A stretch of 64,000 bases of DNA from Clostridia bacterium. GTDB lineage: Bacteria > Bacillota > Clostridia > Lachnospirales > Lachnospiraceae. Below, piece after piece: positions 44,407 through 52,621 of this stretch. Below the pieces are notes generated by a model. The model worked only from the letters and a program-made list of their open reading frames with translations, ran no database searches and was not told the DNA's origin. How positions within the stretch are numbered: position 1 is the first letter of the stretch; the number at the start of each line of letters is the position of its first letter. A program made the translations under genes and the position numbers. The DNA lies in the NCBI GenBank assembly GCA_910576325.1, contig CAJTIM010000009.1:62001-126000 (forward strand), read 5' to 3'.

Positions 44407-44910
44407 ATGATAGTACATAATGATTTAATTAAAATTCAGTCGGAAGCACGTCCGACTTTTGACAATGTAACCCCTCAGGTAAAGGAGATCGTAAAGGCAT
44501 CAGGAATTCAAAACGGTACGGTGCTGGTATACTCTCCTCACACCACCTGCTCCGTTTTGATTCAGGAGTATTCCGACGGTCAGACCTATTACGGAACGGA
44601 ATTAATTCTGCAGGATCTGGTGAACGTTCTGAACAAAATTATTCCCACCTGCACAAACGAGGGAATGTATCTGCATCCCTGCCCGATGCATGTAAAGGAG
44701 GCTGCGCGCCTGAGAGGGGAAGAAGCCGCCTGGAGCCTGAATACGGATGCGCATCTGCGCTCCGTTTTAATGGGGCGTTCCGTTACGGTTCCGATAATTG
44801 ACGGTGAGGTTCAGTTAGGGGAATTCGGATTTATCTGGTTTGCCGATTTTGATCAGGTGCGGGCACGGGAACGGAATGCAATTGTACAGGTGATGGGGAT
44901 CGGGAAATGA
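44407..44910 (+). CDS. YjbQ (UPF0047) family protein
   Basis: 167 residues. VYSPHTTCSVLIQEYSD contains the family His-Thr-Thr motif, and HLRSVLMGRSVTVPIIDGEVQLGEFGFIWFADFD the second signature. E. coli YjbQ has been reported to have weak thiamine phosphate synthase activity, but the true role of the family is unresolved. This member is longer than usual (about 140), with an extra segment at residues 75-105 (MYLHPCPMHVKEAARLRGEEAAW). The usual C-terminal GPR motif is replaced. Overlaps the kinase gene by ATGA. Confidence 0.85.
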   Translation: MIVHNDLIKIQSEARPTFDNVTPQVKEIVKASGIQNGTVLVYSPHTTCSVLIQEYSDGQTYYGTELILQDLVNVLNKIIPTCTNEGMYLHPCPMHVKEAARLRGEEAAWSLNTDAHLRSVLMGRSVTVPIIDGEVQLGEFGFIWFADFDQVRARERNAIVQVMGIGK

Positions 44911-46334
44911 CAGCAGTTATCAGTATTGATTTGGGAACAAGCGGATGCAGAAGTGCCGTTTATGACAGCAGCCTTAAGAGCTTAAGCTCTGCGGCTGCCG
45001 GATATCCGCTTCTTGTCCGCTCGGAAACGCAGATAGAGCAGGACGCAGAGGTTTGGTGGGAGTGCGTCAAAAAGACCATACGTCAGGCGCTTGCCTCTGC
45101 ACCTGTTTCCGCTTCGGATATAAAAGCAATTTCTATCAGTGCTCAGGGAATCGCATTTGTGCCGATTGATCGAGAGGGAAATGTGCTGCATCCGGTTATC
45201 AGCTGGATGGACAGCCGGGGAGAGGCGGAGCTTGGAAAACTCAGGGAACGTTATGGCGAGGAGATGCTGTACAGGCGTACCGGCAAACGCTTGTCTCCGG
45301 CTTATACCCTGTCAAAGCTTATGTGGTTTCAGGAGCATCAAAAGGAGCTGTATGAGCGGGCATGGCGGATTCTGTTTCCTCTTGACTTTATTCAGTACTG
45401 CTTAAGCGGTGAATGTGTCTGCGATCATACCATTGCCGGAGGAACGATGCTGTATCATGTGGAGCGGCAATGCTGGGATCGGAAGCTTCTTGGAGAAAAC
45501 CATCTGTCGGAGGAAAAGCTTCCGAAGATTGCCGGAGCAGGGACAGTGGTTGGGAAAATAAGACCCGGGGCAGCGGACGAGCTGGGACTTACACATGAGG
45601 TACTGATTGTAAACGGTGCCCAGGATCAGAAATGTGCGGCCCTGGGAGCAGGTGCGGAGAAAAGTGCTGCGGCCGTATCTCTGGGAACCGGCTGCTGCAT
45701 TTCCCGGATTGCGGACAGGCCCATTCAGGATCCCTCCATGCGGATTCCGATTTTTCCTTATGTATATGAAAATACCTGGGATCTAGAGGGTGTAATTCAG
45801 ACGGCCGGCTCCGCATACGCCTGGTTTCAGCGGGAGCTTGGAGGAGGGCTTTCCTTTGATATGCTGAATCAAAAGGCGGCAGAGGTGGAAGGGCCAAGCT
45901 CCGTACGGTTTTATCCCTATTTGTCAGGAGGGGCCTCTCCCTGGTGGAGCGAAAACCCCGGGAGCTTTACGGGTTTATCCCTGATGAGCGGTATAGGGCA
46001 TTTGACTAAGGCTATATTTGAGGGGATCGCTTACCATATTCGTGCAAATCTGGAGGTGATGGCGGAGGCATGCGGATATGCGGAAGAGCTGCGTCTGTTT
46101 GGAGGAGGAAGCAAAAGCGCTCTCTGGTGTCAGGTGATTGCGGATATCACCAATACCCGTGTGGTAAGACTGGCCTCCTCGGACACGGCGCTGGCGGGCG
46201 CGGCCAAGCTGGCTTTTCTGCCGCTTGGATGCGATACGCCGAAATCTCTGCCGGCTGCGGACGTGTTTCTTCCGGACGCGGCTATGACGGAAGAATATGA
46301 AAAGGCATATGAAATTTACAAAAAGCTGCAATAA
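44907..46334 (+). CDS. FGGY-family carbohydrate kinase (xylulokinase-like)
   Basis: 475 residues. Phosphate loop SIDLGTSGCRSAVYD, AISISAQGIAFVPIDREGNVLHPVISWMDSRG, VNGAQDQKCAALGAGAEKSAAAVSLGTGCCISR (catalytic Asp in GAQDQ) and adenosine motif LRLFGGGSKSALWCQVIADITNTRV. Closer to xylulokinase/AI-2 kinase branches than to glycerol kinase. It should phosphorylate the imported sugar, giving the ligand for the DeoR-type regulator. Confidence 0.9.
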   Translation: MTAVISIDLGTSGCRSAVYDSSLKSLSSAAAGYPLLVRSETQIEQDAEVWWECVKKTIRQALASAPVSASDIKAISISAQGIAFVPIDREGNVLHPVISWMDSRGEAELGKLRERYGEEMLYRRTGKRLSPAYTLSKLMWFQEHQKELYERAWRILFPLDFIQYCLSGECVCDHTIAGGTMLYHVERQCWDRKLLGENHLSEEKLPKIAGAGTVVGKIRPGAADELGLTHEVLIVNGAQDQKCAALGAGAEKSAAAVSLGTGCCISRIADRPIQDPSMRIPIFPYVYENTWDLEGVIQTAGSAYAWFQRELGGGLSFDMLNQKAAEVEGPSSVRFYPYLSGGASPWWSENPGSFTGLSLMSGIGHLTKAIFEGIAYHIRANLEVMAEACGYAEELRLFGGGSKSALWCQVIADITNTRVVRLASSDTALAGAAKLAFLPLGCDTPKSLPAADVFLPDAAMTEEYEKAYEIYKKLQ

Positions 46335-46352
46335 GAAAGAGGTGGTGAATAA

Positions 46353-47150
46353 ATGTCATTCTATTTTCAGGAAAAAACATGGCCGGAGCTTAAGGAGTAT
46401 CTTGACAGGGATGCATTGATTATTCTTCCGGTAGGAGAGGTAGAGGAACATTCCCTTTATCTGCCTGTTGACTGCGATGCAAGAATTGCATCCTATTTAA
46501 GCGCTCAGCTTGCGGAAGAAATTGAAGAGGAGATTCCGGTGCTGGTAATGCCTACCGTGTGGTCAGGATATACGCCGAAATATATCCGCCGGTTTCCCGG
46601 CGGGATGGGGCTGCGGCCGCAGGTTTTTATTGATATGATGCATGATATCTGTGCATCCATAGCGGATATGGGCTTTACCAAGCTTTTTATGCTGGATTGC
46701 CATGGACAGCACGGACCCATGCTGAATGTAGTTACCAAGCTGATTGCGGATGAGTACGGATACTATTATACCTGTGCAACGCCCATTCCGTTTTTTACGG
46801 AAGCATTTAATCGTATCCGCAAGTCGGCACAGGGGGGCGCAAGCCATGCCTGCGAGTACGAGACTTCCCTGCTTTTGCATATCAGTCCCAGGCTTGTGAA
46901 GACGGAGCTGTTTACTGATGCGGATGCCCTGAAGCATCATTCCCGATTTGTGGCGGGCGATGCAACTCTGGGAAGCCAGAAGGTAGTATGGTCCACCTTT
47001 GGGATCCAGGAAACCAGGTACGGAGCCTGCGGGGATCCGACAGGAGCTTCCGGGGAGACAGGGCGTATTATCACAGAGGCTTTTCGGAAAAATGCCGCCG
47101 AGTACATGAGGGAATATTATTTTCATAAGCGTATCACAGCGGAGGATTAG
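46353..47150 (+). CDS. Creatininase-family amidohydrolase
   Basis: 265 residues. Metal-binding motifs of the family: ILPVGEVEEHSLYLPVDCDARIA (Glu, His and Asp ligands), FMLDCHGQHGPMLNVV, SHACEYETSLLLH (His/Glu). Family members hydrolyse creatinine, formamidopyrimidine intermediates and, in one inositol pathway, a cyclic diketo-inositol (IolN). Ring opening or amide cleavage of a sugar-derived compound is the best inference in this operon. Confidence 0.85.
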   Translation: MSFYFQEKTWPELKEYLDRDALIILPVGEVEEHSLYLPVDCDARIASYLSAQLAEEIEEEIPVLVMPTVWSGYTPKYIRRFPGGMGLRPQVFIDMMHDICASIADMGFTKLFMLDCHGQHGPMLNVVTKLIADEYGYYYTCATPIPFFTEAFNRIRKSAQGGASHACEYETSLLLHISPRLVKTELFTDADALKHHSRFVAGDATLGSQKVVWSTFGIQETRYGACGDPTGASGETGRIITEAFRKNAAEYMREYYFHKRITAED

Positions 47151-47189
47151 GTTTATGTGCAAGGAAGCTTGGTTCTGGAGGAAGAGAGA

Positions 47190-47795
47190 ATGAGCAGAAA
47201 GAAACGATTAAAACAGATTATGAAGGAGGAGGCGGAGGCTATCGGTAAGGCTGCGGACCGGATTGATTATGAGGTAATGTCCCGGATACTGGAGCTTCTC
47301 TGCTCCGTTAGGAACAGCGGAAAGAAGGTTATACTGGCAGGCTGCGGCACCGCAGGCCAGGCAGCAAAGAGAATTGCCCATACCTTGTCGGTTGTGGAGA
47401 TTCCGGCGTTTTTTCTCTCGCCGGCGGATTCGATTCACGGCGGAATGGGAGCCATGCAGGAGGGGGATATCCTGGTTCTTCTCAGCAAAAGTGGAAACAC
47501 CCAAGAGATTTTAAACTATCTTCCGGCAGCGGCAAAAAAGGGCTTGACGGTAATCGGGGTTACGGAGAATGAAGCTTCGAAGCTTGGGCAGGCGGCGGAT
47601 ATTGTGCTCAAGATCAAGATAGACAGGGAACCGGATCACTGGGGAATTATTTCCTCCGCAAGCACCCTGGCCTCTATATCGGCCTTTGATGCCCTCGCAT
47701 TTACGGCGATGGAAGAGACAGGGTATACGAAGGAGGAATTTTATCTGATTCACACCGGGGGAGGTGTGGGAGATATTTTGAGGAAAGAGCTGTGA
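47190..47795 (+). CDS. SIS-domain phosphosugar isomerase/binding protein
   Basis: 201 residues from ATG 47190 (ggagg 47177-47181); a GTG at 47157 has no binding site. The KpsF/GutQ-type SIS domain is clear: VILAGCGTAGQAAKRIAHTLSVVEIPAFFLSPADSIHGGMGAMQEGDILVLLSKSGNTQEILNYLPAAAKKGLTVIGVT, with the SKSGNT phosphate loop. No CBS domains, so it resembles arabinose-5-phosphate or 6-phospho-3-hexulose isomerases. Last gene of the regulon; converges with sdaAA after 23 bases. Confidence 0.88.
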   Translation: MSRKKRLKQIMKEEAEAIGKAADRIDYEVMSRILELLCSVRNSGKKVILAGCGTAGQAAKRIAHTLSVVEIPAFFLSPADSIHGGMGAMQEGDILVLLSKSGNTQEILNYLPAAAKKGLTVIGVTENEASKLGQAADIVLKIKIDREPDHWGIISSASTLASISAFDALAFTAMEETGYTKEEFYLIHTGGGVGDILRKEL

Positions 47796-47818
47796 GGCAG
47801 CAGGAAGCTTAAAGAAAT

Positions 47819-48697
47819 CTAATTTTCCCCAAACACCTGCTTTTTCAGCCGAATCCCGGTGGGGGTTGCCGCCAGTCCGGCCTGGGAGGTTTCTTTCAAG
47901 GAACAGGGAAGCATATCCCCCACCTGGCGCATGGCAAGTACGCACTCGTCCACCGGAATTTTGCTTTCCACTCCGGCAAGAGCCATCTCCGCAGAGGTAA
48001 AAGCAATGGCAATCCCCGATACATTCCGCTTAATACAGGGAATCTCCACCAGGCCGGCTACCGGATCGCAGACTAGGCCAAGCTGATTTTTGATGGCCAT
48101 AGCACAGGCCTGGGCGGCTTGTCCGGGCGTTCCGCCAAAGAGTTCAACCAAAGCGGCGGCAGCCATTGCGGAGGCCGATCCACATTCTGCCTGGCATCCT
48201 CCCTGAGCACCGGCGATGGAGGCGTTGCGAGCAATCACCATCCCAACCGCCCCGGCCGTAAAAAGAGCCATCACGGCGGCATGCTCATCACATCGTCCTT
48301 CCTCCAGCATGGAAATCACCGTGCCGGGCAGGATGCCGCAGGAGCCGGCGGTAGGAGAGGCCACAATCTTTCCCATAGCCGCGTTATACTCTGACACGGC
48401 AATTGCCCGTGCCATAGCGTGATTCAAAAAACTTCCCGTAATTCCGCCCCCAGCGGCATAAGCCTCCATTTTTGCGGCATCGCCTCCGGTTAGGCCGGAG
48501 GTGGAGCGAAGCTTCGGATTCTTCCCCTCCTTTACGGCCTCCTGCATGACATGCAGGCTTTCTTTCATACGGTCATAGAGATCTTCCTTTGGGATCTCCA
48601 TCTGCTCCGCCTGGTCGGAGAGTACCAGGGCGGAAATGGGTATTTGTTTTTCTTCTGCGGCTTTGCAGATTGCCGCAATGGAATCATAGTCCAACAT
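47819..48697 (-). CDS. sdaAA: L-serine dehydratase, iron-sulfur type, alpha subunit
   Basis: 292 residues. Iron-sulfur-binding and catalytic cysteines in SPTAGSCGILPGTVISMLEEG and LVCDPVAGLVEIPCIKRNV, with LKSTSGLTGGDAAK-like LRSTSGLTGGDAAKMEAYAAGGG. With the beta subunit it converts L-serine to pyruvate and ammonia using a [4Fe-4S] cluster; this enzyme is common in anaerobic Firmicutes. It lies downstream of sdaAB on the minus strand, 56 bases apart. Confidence 0.95.
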   Translation of the reverse strand: MLDYDSIAAICKAAEEKQIPISALVLSDQAEQMEIPKEDLYDRMKESLHVMQEAVKEGKNPKLRSTSGLTGGDAAKMEAYAAGGGITGSFLNHAMARAIAVSEYNAAMGKIVASPTAGSCGILPGTVISMLEEGRCDEHAAVMALFTAGAVGMVIARNASIAGAQGGCQAECGSASAMAAAALVELFGGTPGQAAQACAMAIKNQLGLVCDPVAGLVEIPCIKRNVSGIAIAFTSAEMALAGVESKIPVDECVLAMRQVGDMLPCSLKETSQAGLAATPTGIRLKKQVFGEN

Positions 48698-48753
48698 ATA
48701 TTTACTCCTTAATTGATAAACAAATGTGAATAATCAGCAATTCTTCGCCGTAT

Positions 48754-49413
48754 TTAAATTGCCCGAATTAATACAACATTAATAATATTGGGAAGAATCC
48801 GCAGGCTTTGTATCAACGTTTCCTCCACGTCTCCGTCCACTTCAATTGTCATTACCGCCTCGCCGCCTTTTTTCGGTCGGGTCAGACGGAAGTTGCCGAT
48901 ATTGGTTCCCGAATAAGCCATAAAATTCGTCACGGCCGCAATTGTGCCCGGTCTGTCATGGTGGAGCACCATCAATGTATTATACTGACCGGTAAAGGAA
49001 ACCTCCATTCCGTTGATCTCCGTAACCAGTATATTGCCGCCGCCGATACTGGCTCCCTGTACCAAGCACTCGGCTCCGTGCTCGCCCTTTAGATGAATCC
49101 GTGCCGTATTGGGATGGGCGCCGGGAATATCCTCCGCGGTGAAGGAATACGCAAGCCCTTCTTCATCCGCAAGACTTAGGGAACGTCGGATGCGCTCATC
49201 GTAAGAATGCATTCCCATTATTCCGGCAATCAGCGCTTTATCCGTACCGTGTCCCCGATAGGTCTGTGCAAAGGAACCGGACAGCCGGATATCCGCCCAG
49301 ACTGCCCTCTCCTCCAGGATTTTCCAGGCCACACGCCCCAGACGCACGGCTCCGGCCGTATGAGAGCTGGAAGGGCCAATCATGACAGGGCCTATAATAT
49401 CAAATACGTTCAT
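48754..49413 (-). CDS. sdaAB: L-serine dehydratase, iron-sulfur type, beta subunit
   Basis: 219 residues from ATG at 49413 (MNVFDIIGPVMIGPSSSHTAGAVRLG), the invariant family start; gaggaaa is upstream. The frame is open further upstream but those residues are unlike the family. A C-terminal ACT domain (TLMVLHHDRPGTIAAVTNFMAYSGTNIGNFRLTRPKKGGEAVMTIEVDG) should sense serine. Forms the enzyme with SdaAA. Confidence 0.95.
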   Translation of the reverse strand: MNVFDIIGPVMIGPSSSHTAGAVRLGRVAWKILEERAVWADIRLSGSFAQTYRGHGTDKALIAGIMGMHSYDERIRRSLSLADEEGLAYSFTAEDIPGAHPNTARIHLKGEHGAECLVQGASIGGGNILVTEINGMEVSFTGQYNTLMVLHHDRPGTIAAVTNFMAYSGTNIGNFRLTRPKKGGEAVMTIEVDGDVEETLIQSLRILPNIINVVLIRAI

Positions 49414-49504
49414 ATTATTTTCCTCTTTTTTGAAAAATTTGCAATTGTTCAGACAGCTTATGCATCCCTTTATGTTTGTCCTTTTACTAACTGAACTGTT
49501 ACAT

Positions 49505-50704
49505 TTATTTTTTAATCCATTTTTCATAAATGGTATTTACAATGATACCAATGGCATTATCCCCGGATACGTTACAGGCAGTTCCAAAAGAATCCTGGGT
49601 GATATAGAGGGCCACCATAATCGCACAGATAGGCCCGTCCGGGTTGCCTGCCTCCGCGCCGAAAATCATATAGAGAAACGGCAGGGCCGTCATAATCGAG
49701 CCGCCCGGAGCGCCGGGAGAAGCCACCATAGCAATCCCCAGAGTCATGATAAAGGGGATCACCGTCCCAAGACTGATAGGAAGCTGATTCATCAGACACA
49801 CGGCTGTAGCGCAGGCCGTGATGGTGATCATAGAGCCTGCCATATGAATATTGGCGCACAGGGGAACCACAAAATTGCGGATCTGCTCAGATACGCCGTC
49901 ATTTTTGGCACATTCCAGGTTGACCGGAATCGTGGCTGCTGAGGACTGGGTGCCCAGTGCGGTTGTATACCCGGGAATCTGATTTCGTATAAGGGTAACG
50001 GGATTCTTCTTACTGATGCTCCCGGCAATGATAAACTGAATGGTGATACAAATGAGATGCATAAGAATCACCACCAGGAACACTTTCCATAAAATACTTA
50101 AAATTGCAAAGGTTTTTCCCGACTTGGTCATATCTGTAAAAGTTCCGCAGATATAAAGGGGCAGAAGTGGAATAATAACGGTGTGAAGCACCTTGTCAAT
50201 GACACCGGAAAAATCCTTCATGCCGTTGTAGAGGCTGTTTCCCATTTCCTTCCCTCTCATGGTGGACAGACACAGGCCCAGTACGAAAGCAAGAGCGACT
50301 GCGGACAGGGTGTCCAGAAGGGGCTGCAGCTGAATACTGAAATAGGAGCTTAAGGAATTGTCCGCCGTCGCTGCAATCTGTTCCATTGCCTCCGGACTCA
50401 TAAAGCTTGGGAACAATCCGCTTGCCACCAGATAAGAGCAGGTTCCGGCAATCAGCGTAGAGCCGTAGGCAAGGCAGACGGTTATGATAAGCAGCTTTCC
50501 GGCTCCCTGGCTCAGATCCGCAATTCCCATCGTTACATAGGCGACAATCATCAGCGGAATAATAAATTTCAAAAAGGTGCTGAACAGGCCGGAGGCAGTT
50601 ACAACTACCCGGCAGATACTTTCAGGCAGGAACTGTCCGAACAAAATACCAAGAATAATGGCAATGATGAGCTTCGGCACAAGGCCCAGTTTTTTCTTCT
50701 CCAT
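49505..50704 (-). CDS. Dicarboxylate/amino-acid:cation symporter (SstT/GltP family)
   Basis: 399 residues from the ATG at 50704, which has gaggga upstream (an ATG at 50719 adds five residues). DAACS-family features: eight helices plus re-entrant loops, with TALGTQSSAATIPVNLECAKNDGV (first hairpin loop, serine-rich), HMAGSMITITACATAVCLMNQL, GAPGGSIMTALPFLYMIFG and GTACNVSGDNAIGIIVNTIYEKW (helix 8 substrate-binding NxxxD-like motif). Its position in front of sdaAB-sdaAA points to Na+-coupled serine (or threonine) uptake. Confidence 0.88.
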   Translation of the reverse strand: MEKKKLGLVPKLIIAIILGILFGQFLPESICRVVVTASGLFSTFLKFIIPLMIVAYVTMGIADLSQGAGKLLIITVCLAYGSTLIAGTCSYLVASGLFPSFMSPEAMEQIAATADNSLSSYFSIQLQPLLDTLSAVALAFVLGLCLSTMRGKEMGNSLYNGMKDFSGVIDKVLHTVIIPLLPLYICGTFTDMTKSGKTFAILSILWKVFLVVILMHLICITIQFIIAGSISKKNPVTLIRNQIPGYTTALGTQSSAATIPVNLECAKNDGVSEQIRNFVVPLCANIHMAGSMITITACATAVCLMNQLPISLGTVIPFIMTLGIAMVASPGAPGGSIMTALPFLYMIFGAEAGNPDGPICAIMVALYITQDSFGTACNVSGDNAIGIIVNTIYEKWIKK

Positions 50705-50739
50705 GATACATCCCTCCATAAGAAAAATCTTTTGTGCAT

Positions 50740-50820
50740 CTCTTTTCCGGGACCTAACTGTTGGTAGAAATAAGCTTATCAGGTCTGTCCGGGAAAGAGG
50801 AATGTCTTTGATATAAAGAC
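50740..50820 (-). promoter_or_regulatory. Structured leader of the symporter gene
   Basis: Bases 50740-50753 (ctcttttccgggac) pair with 50787-50799 (gtccgggaaagag) with one G-G mismatch and one bulge, enclosing about 33 bases that, on the minus strand, contain tgataagcttatttctacca. A second small hairpin (gtcttt/aaagac) lies at 50804-50820. On the minus strand this is the untranslated leader 36-116 bases before the symporter start. It is not a T-box (no T-box sequence) and I cannot assign a known riboswitch. The remaining 200 bases to 51025 are AT-rich and should contain both divergent promoters; no hexamers were convincing. Confidence 0.5.
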
Positions 50821-51025
50821 AAAATCTTGAAAAATGTATTTATAAGAAATACAATTACAGAATACCTTTTTATGGCAAAAAAAGCAAGGGGTATTTCAAT
50901 TTACGCGGTTTCCTTTCATAAAGGATAGCCGGGCGGGGAGAAATGTGCTACAATTCATTATAATTACAAGAGCGGGAAATTGCCGTCAATTGAAATATCA
51001 GGCTTTGGGGAAAGGCTCGTAAAGA

Positions 51026-52402
51026 ATGAAGAGGAAGATAAAGCTTCTTATAAGGGCACTGTTTTTTCCGTGCGCATTAAATTTTATACTTTTATCCGAC
51101 GTGGTGAATCAGAAAATGTCCGCGTCTCAGATACCGTTTGCAGTCCGCATTGGGGTGTTAAGTATCCTCTGCGGTTATTTTCTGCTCATTTATCTGAGTC
51201 TTCTCGTGATGCCTGCCTTCGACCGGGTAAAGACAGGGCTTCGCGCCCGCATGATGCTGGGAGGCCGAGACCTGGTGTACGGCGGCCTTTACAGTATAGC
51301 TGCCCAAATAGCGGTCTTTCTAATTTTTTACATAAACAAAGCAGGGCCTTACGAGTTTGGAATCGGAGTATTGACAGCCAACGCAATTTTGGCATCCGCA
51401 GGAGCATTCCTCCTTATATTTGCGGGAGCCGTCCGAATTTTCTTCACCTCCCGCCGCCTGAGCATAGCCCGGCGCATTGTGATACTCCTGACCATGTGGA
51501 TTCCCGCGGTAAATCTTTTTGTGCTCATCTATGCCTGCCGCCTGGTCTATGAGGAATACGATTTTGAACGGGAAAAAGTTCTTCTTCGGGAGCTTCGGGC
51601 AGACACAGAGCTTTGCCAAACCCGTTATCCTCTGCTGATGCTTCACGGCGTGGGCTTTCGGGATCTGAGATATTTCAACTACTGGGGAAGAATCCCGGCG
51701 GAGCTTATGCGAAACGGAGCGGTCATTTACTACGGCAATCAGGAGGCATTTGGAACCATAGCCTGCAACGGAGAGGACATCCGCACAAGAATTTTTGAGA
51801 TCCTGAAGGAGACAGGAGCCGAAAAAGTCAATATCATCGCTCACTCCAAGGGAGGACTGGATGCCCGCTATGCCATTTCCACCCTGAAAATGGCGCCTTA
51901 TGTAGCCTCCCTGACCACCATGAGCACACCCCACCGGGGATGCCGCTTTGTGGACTATGCCTGCCGTCTGCCGGAGGGACTGTACCGTTTTGTGGCCTCC
52001 TGCTTTGATCGGACCTTCGGAAAATTCGGGGATAAGAACCCTGATTTTTATACCGCCACCCATCAGTTTTCCACAAAAGCCAGCGCACAGTTTAACAGAG
52101 AAAATCCCAATGCTCCGGGCGTCTATTACCAGAGTTACGCCTCCAAAATGAAATACCCCTGGAGTCATCTGCTGCTTGGAATTCCATGGTGCATCATACG
52201 CCCTCTGGAGGGGGACAACGACGGTCTGGTGAGCATAGAATCCGCAAAATGGGGTGATTTTCAGGAGGTGTTTACCAATCAGCGGACACGGGGAATATCC
52301 CATGGGGATATGATCGATTTGAAACGGGAGGATTACAAAGGATTTGATGTGGTAGAAGCTTATGTGCAGCTTACGGCAAAGCTGAAGGAGCGCGGATTTT
52401 AG
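51026..52402 (+). CDS. Membrane-anchored lipase-like alpha/beta hydrolase
   Basis: 458 residues. About five hydrophobic helices occupy residues 5-175 (for example FAVRIGVLSILCGYFLLIYLSLLV and IARRIVILLTMWIPAVNLFVLIYA). The hydrolase domain follows: YPLLMLHGVGFRDLRYFNYWGRIPAELMRNGAVIYYGNQ (oxyanion region HGVG), nucleophile Ser about 274 in IIAHSKGGLDARYAI, TTMSTPHRGCRFVD, Asp in EGDNDGLVSIESA, and His in GISHGDMIDL. These are triacylglycerol-lipase-type features. The membrane domain in front is unusual and suggests action on membrane lipids. Confidence 0.83.
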   Translation: MKRKIKLLIRALFFPCALNFILLSDVVNQKMSASQIPFAVRIGVLSILCGYFLLIYLSLLVMPAFDRVKTGLRARMMLGGRDLVYGGLYSIAAQIAVFLIFYINKAGPYEFGIGVLTANAILASAGAFLLIFAGAVRIFFTSRRLSIARRIVILLTMWIPAVNLFVLIYACRLVYEEYDFEREKVLLRELRADTELCQTRYPLLMLHGVGFRDLRYFNYWGRIPAELMRNGAVIYYGNQEAFGTIACNGEDIRTRIFEILKETGAEKVNIIAHSKGGLDARYAISTLKMAPYVASLTTMSTPHRGCRFVDYACRLPEGLYRFVASCFDRTFGKFGDKNPDFYTATHQFSTKASAQFNRENPNAPGVYYQSYASKMKYPWSHLLLGIPWCIIRPLEGDNDGLVSIESAKWGDFQEVFTNQRTRGISHGDMIDLKREDYKGFDVVEAYVQLTAKLKERGF

Positions 52403-52457
52403 CACAACATAAGATAAACTAATAATAACCATTAATAACATATATTTTACTTATATC

Positions 52458-52469
52458 AACATGCATGTT
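52458..52469 (+). promoter_or_regulatory. 12-bp palindrome upstream of leuC
   Basis: aacatgcatgtt is a perfect palindrome 152 bases before leuC in an AT-rich 218-base gap. It could be an operator; no regulator gene is adjacent. A 48-codon open frame (52461-52604) across this gap lacks a ribosome binding site and is not rich in Leu codons. Confidence 0.35.
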
Positions 52470-52621
52470 AGAATACATAAGGAAATCAAAGAATTTGCAA
52501 TCCGCAGTATCCCTTACAAAATGAATCTGCAAACAAATGCACTTGCAACAGAAAATAAAGTTAAGCCAAAGGGAATGGAAAGGAATATTGCAGAACTAAA
52601 ATAGCAGAAGGAGTATACAGT

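Noticed and set aside
50755-50800. A purine-type riboswitch on the minus strand (tttctacc motif)
   Set aside because: The other conserved junction and loop sequences of purine riboswitches are absent, and the gene downstream is a serine/dicarboxylate symporter. Kept only as an unassigned structured leader.
52461-52604. A 47-residue leader peptide before leuC
   Set aside because: No ribosome binding site, few leucine codons (three), and no terminator between it and leuC, so leucine attenuation is not supported.
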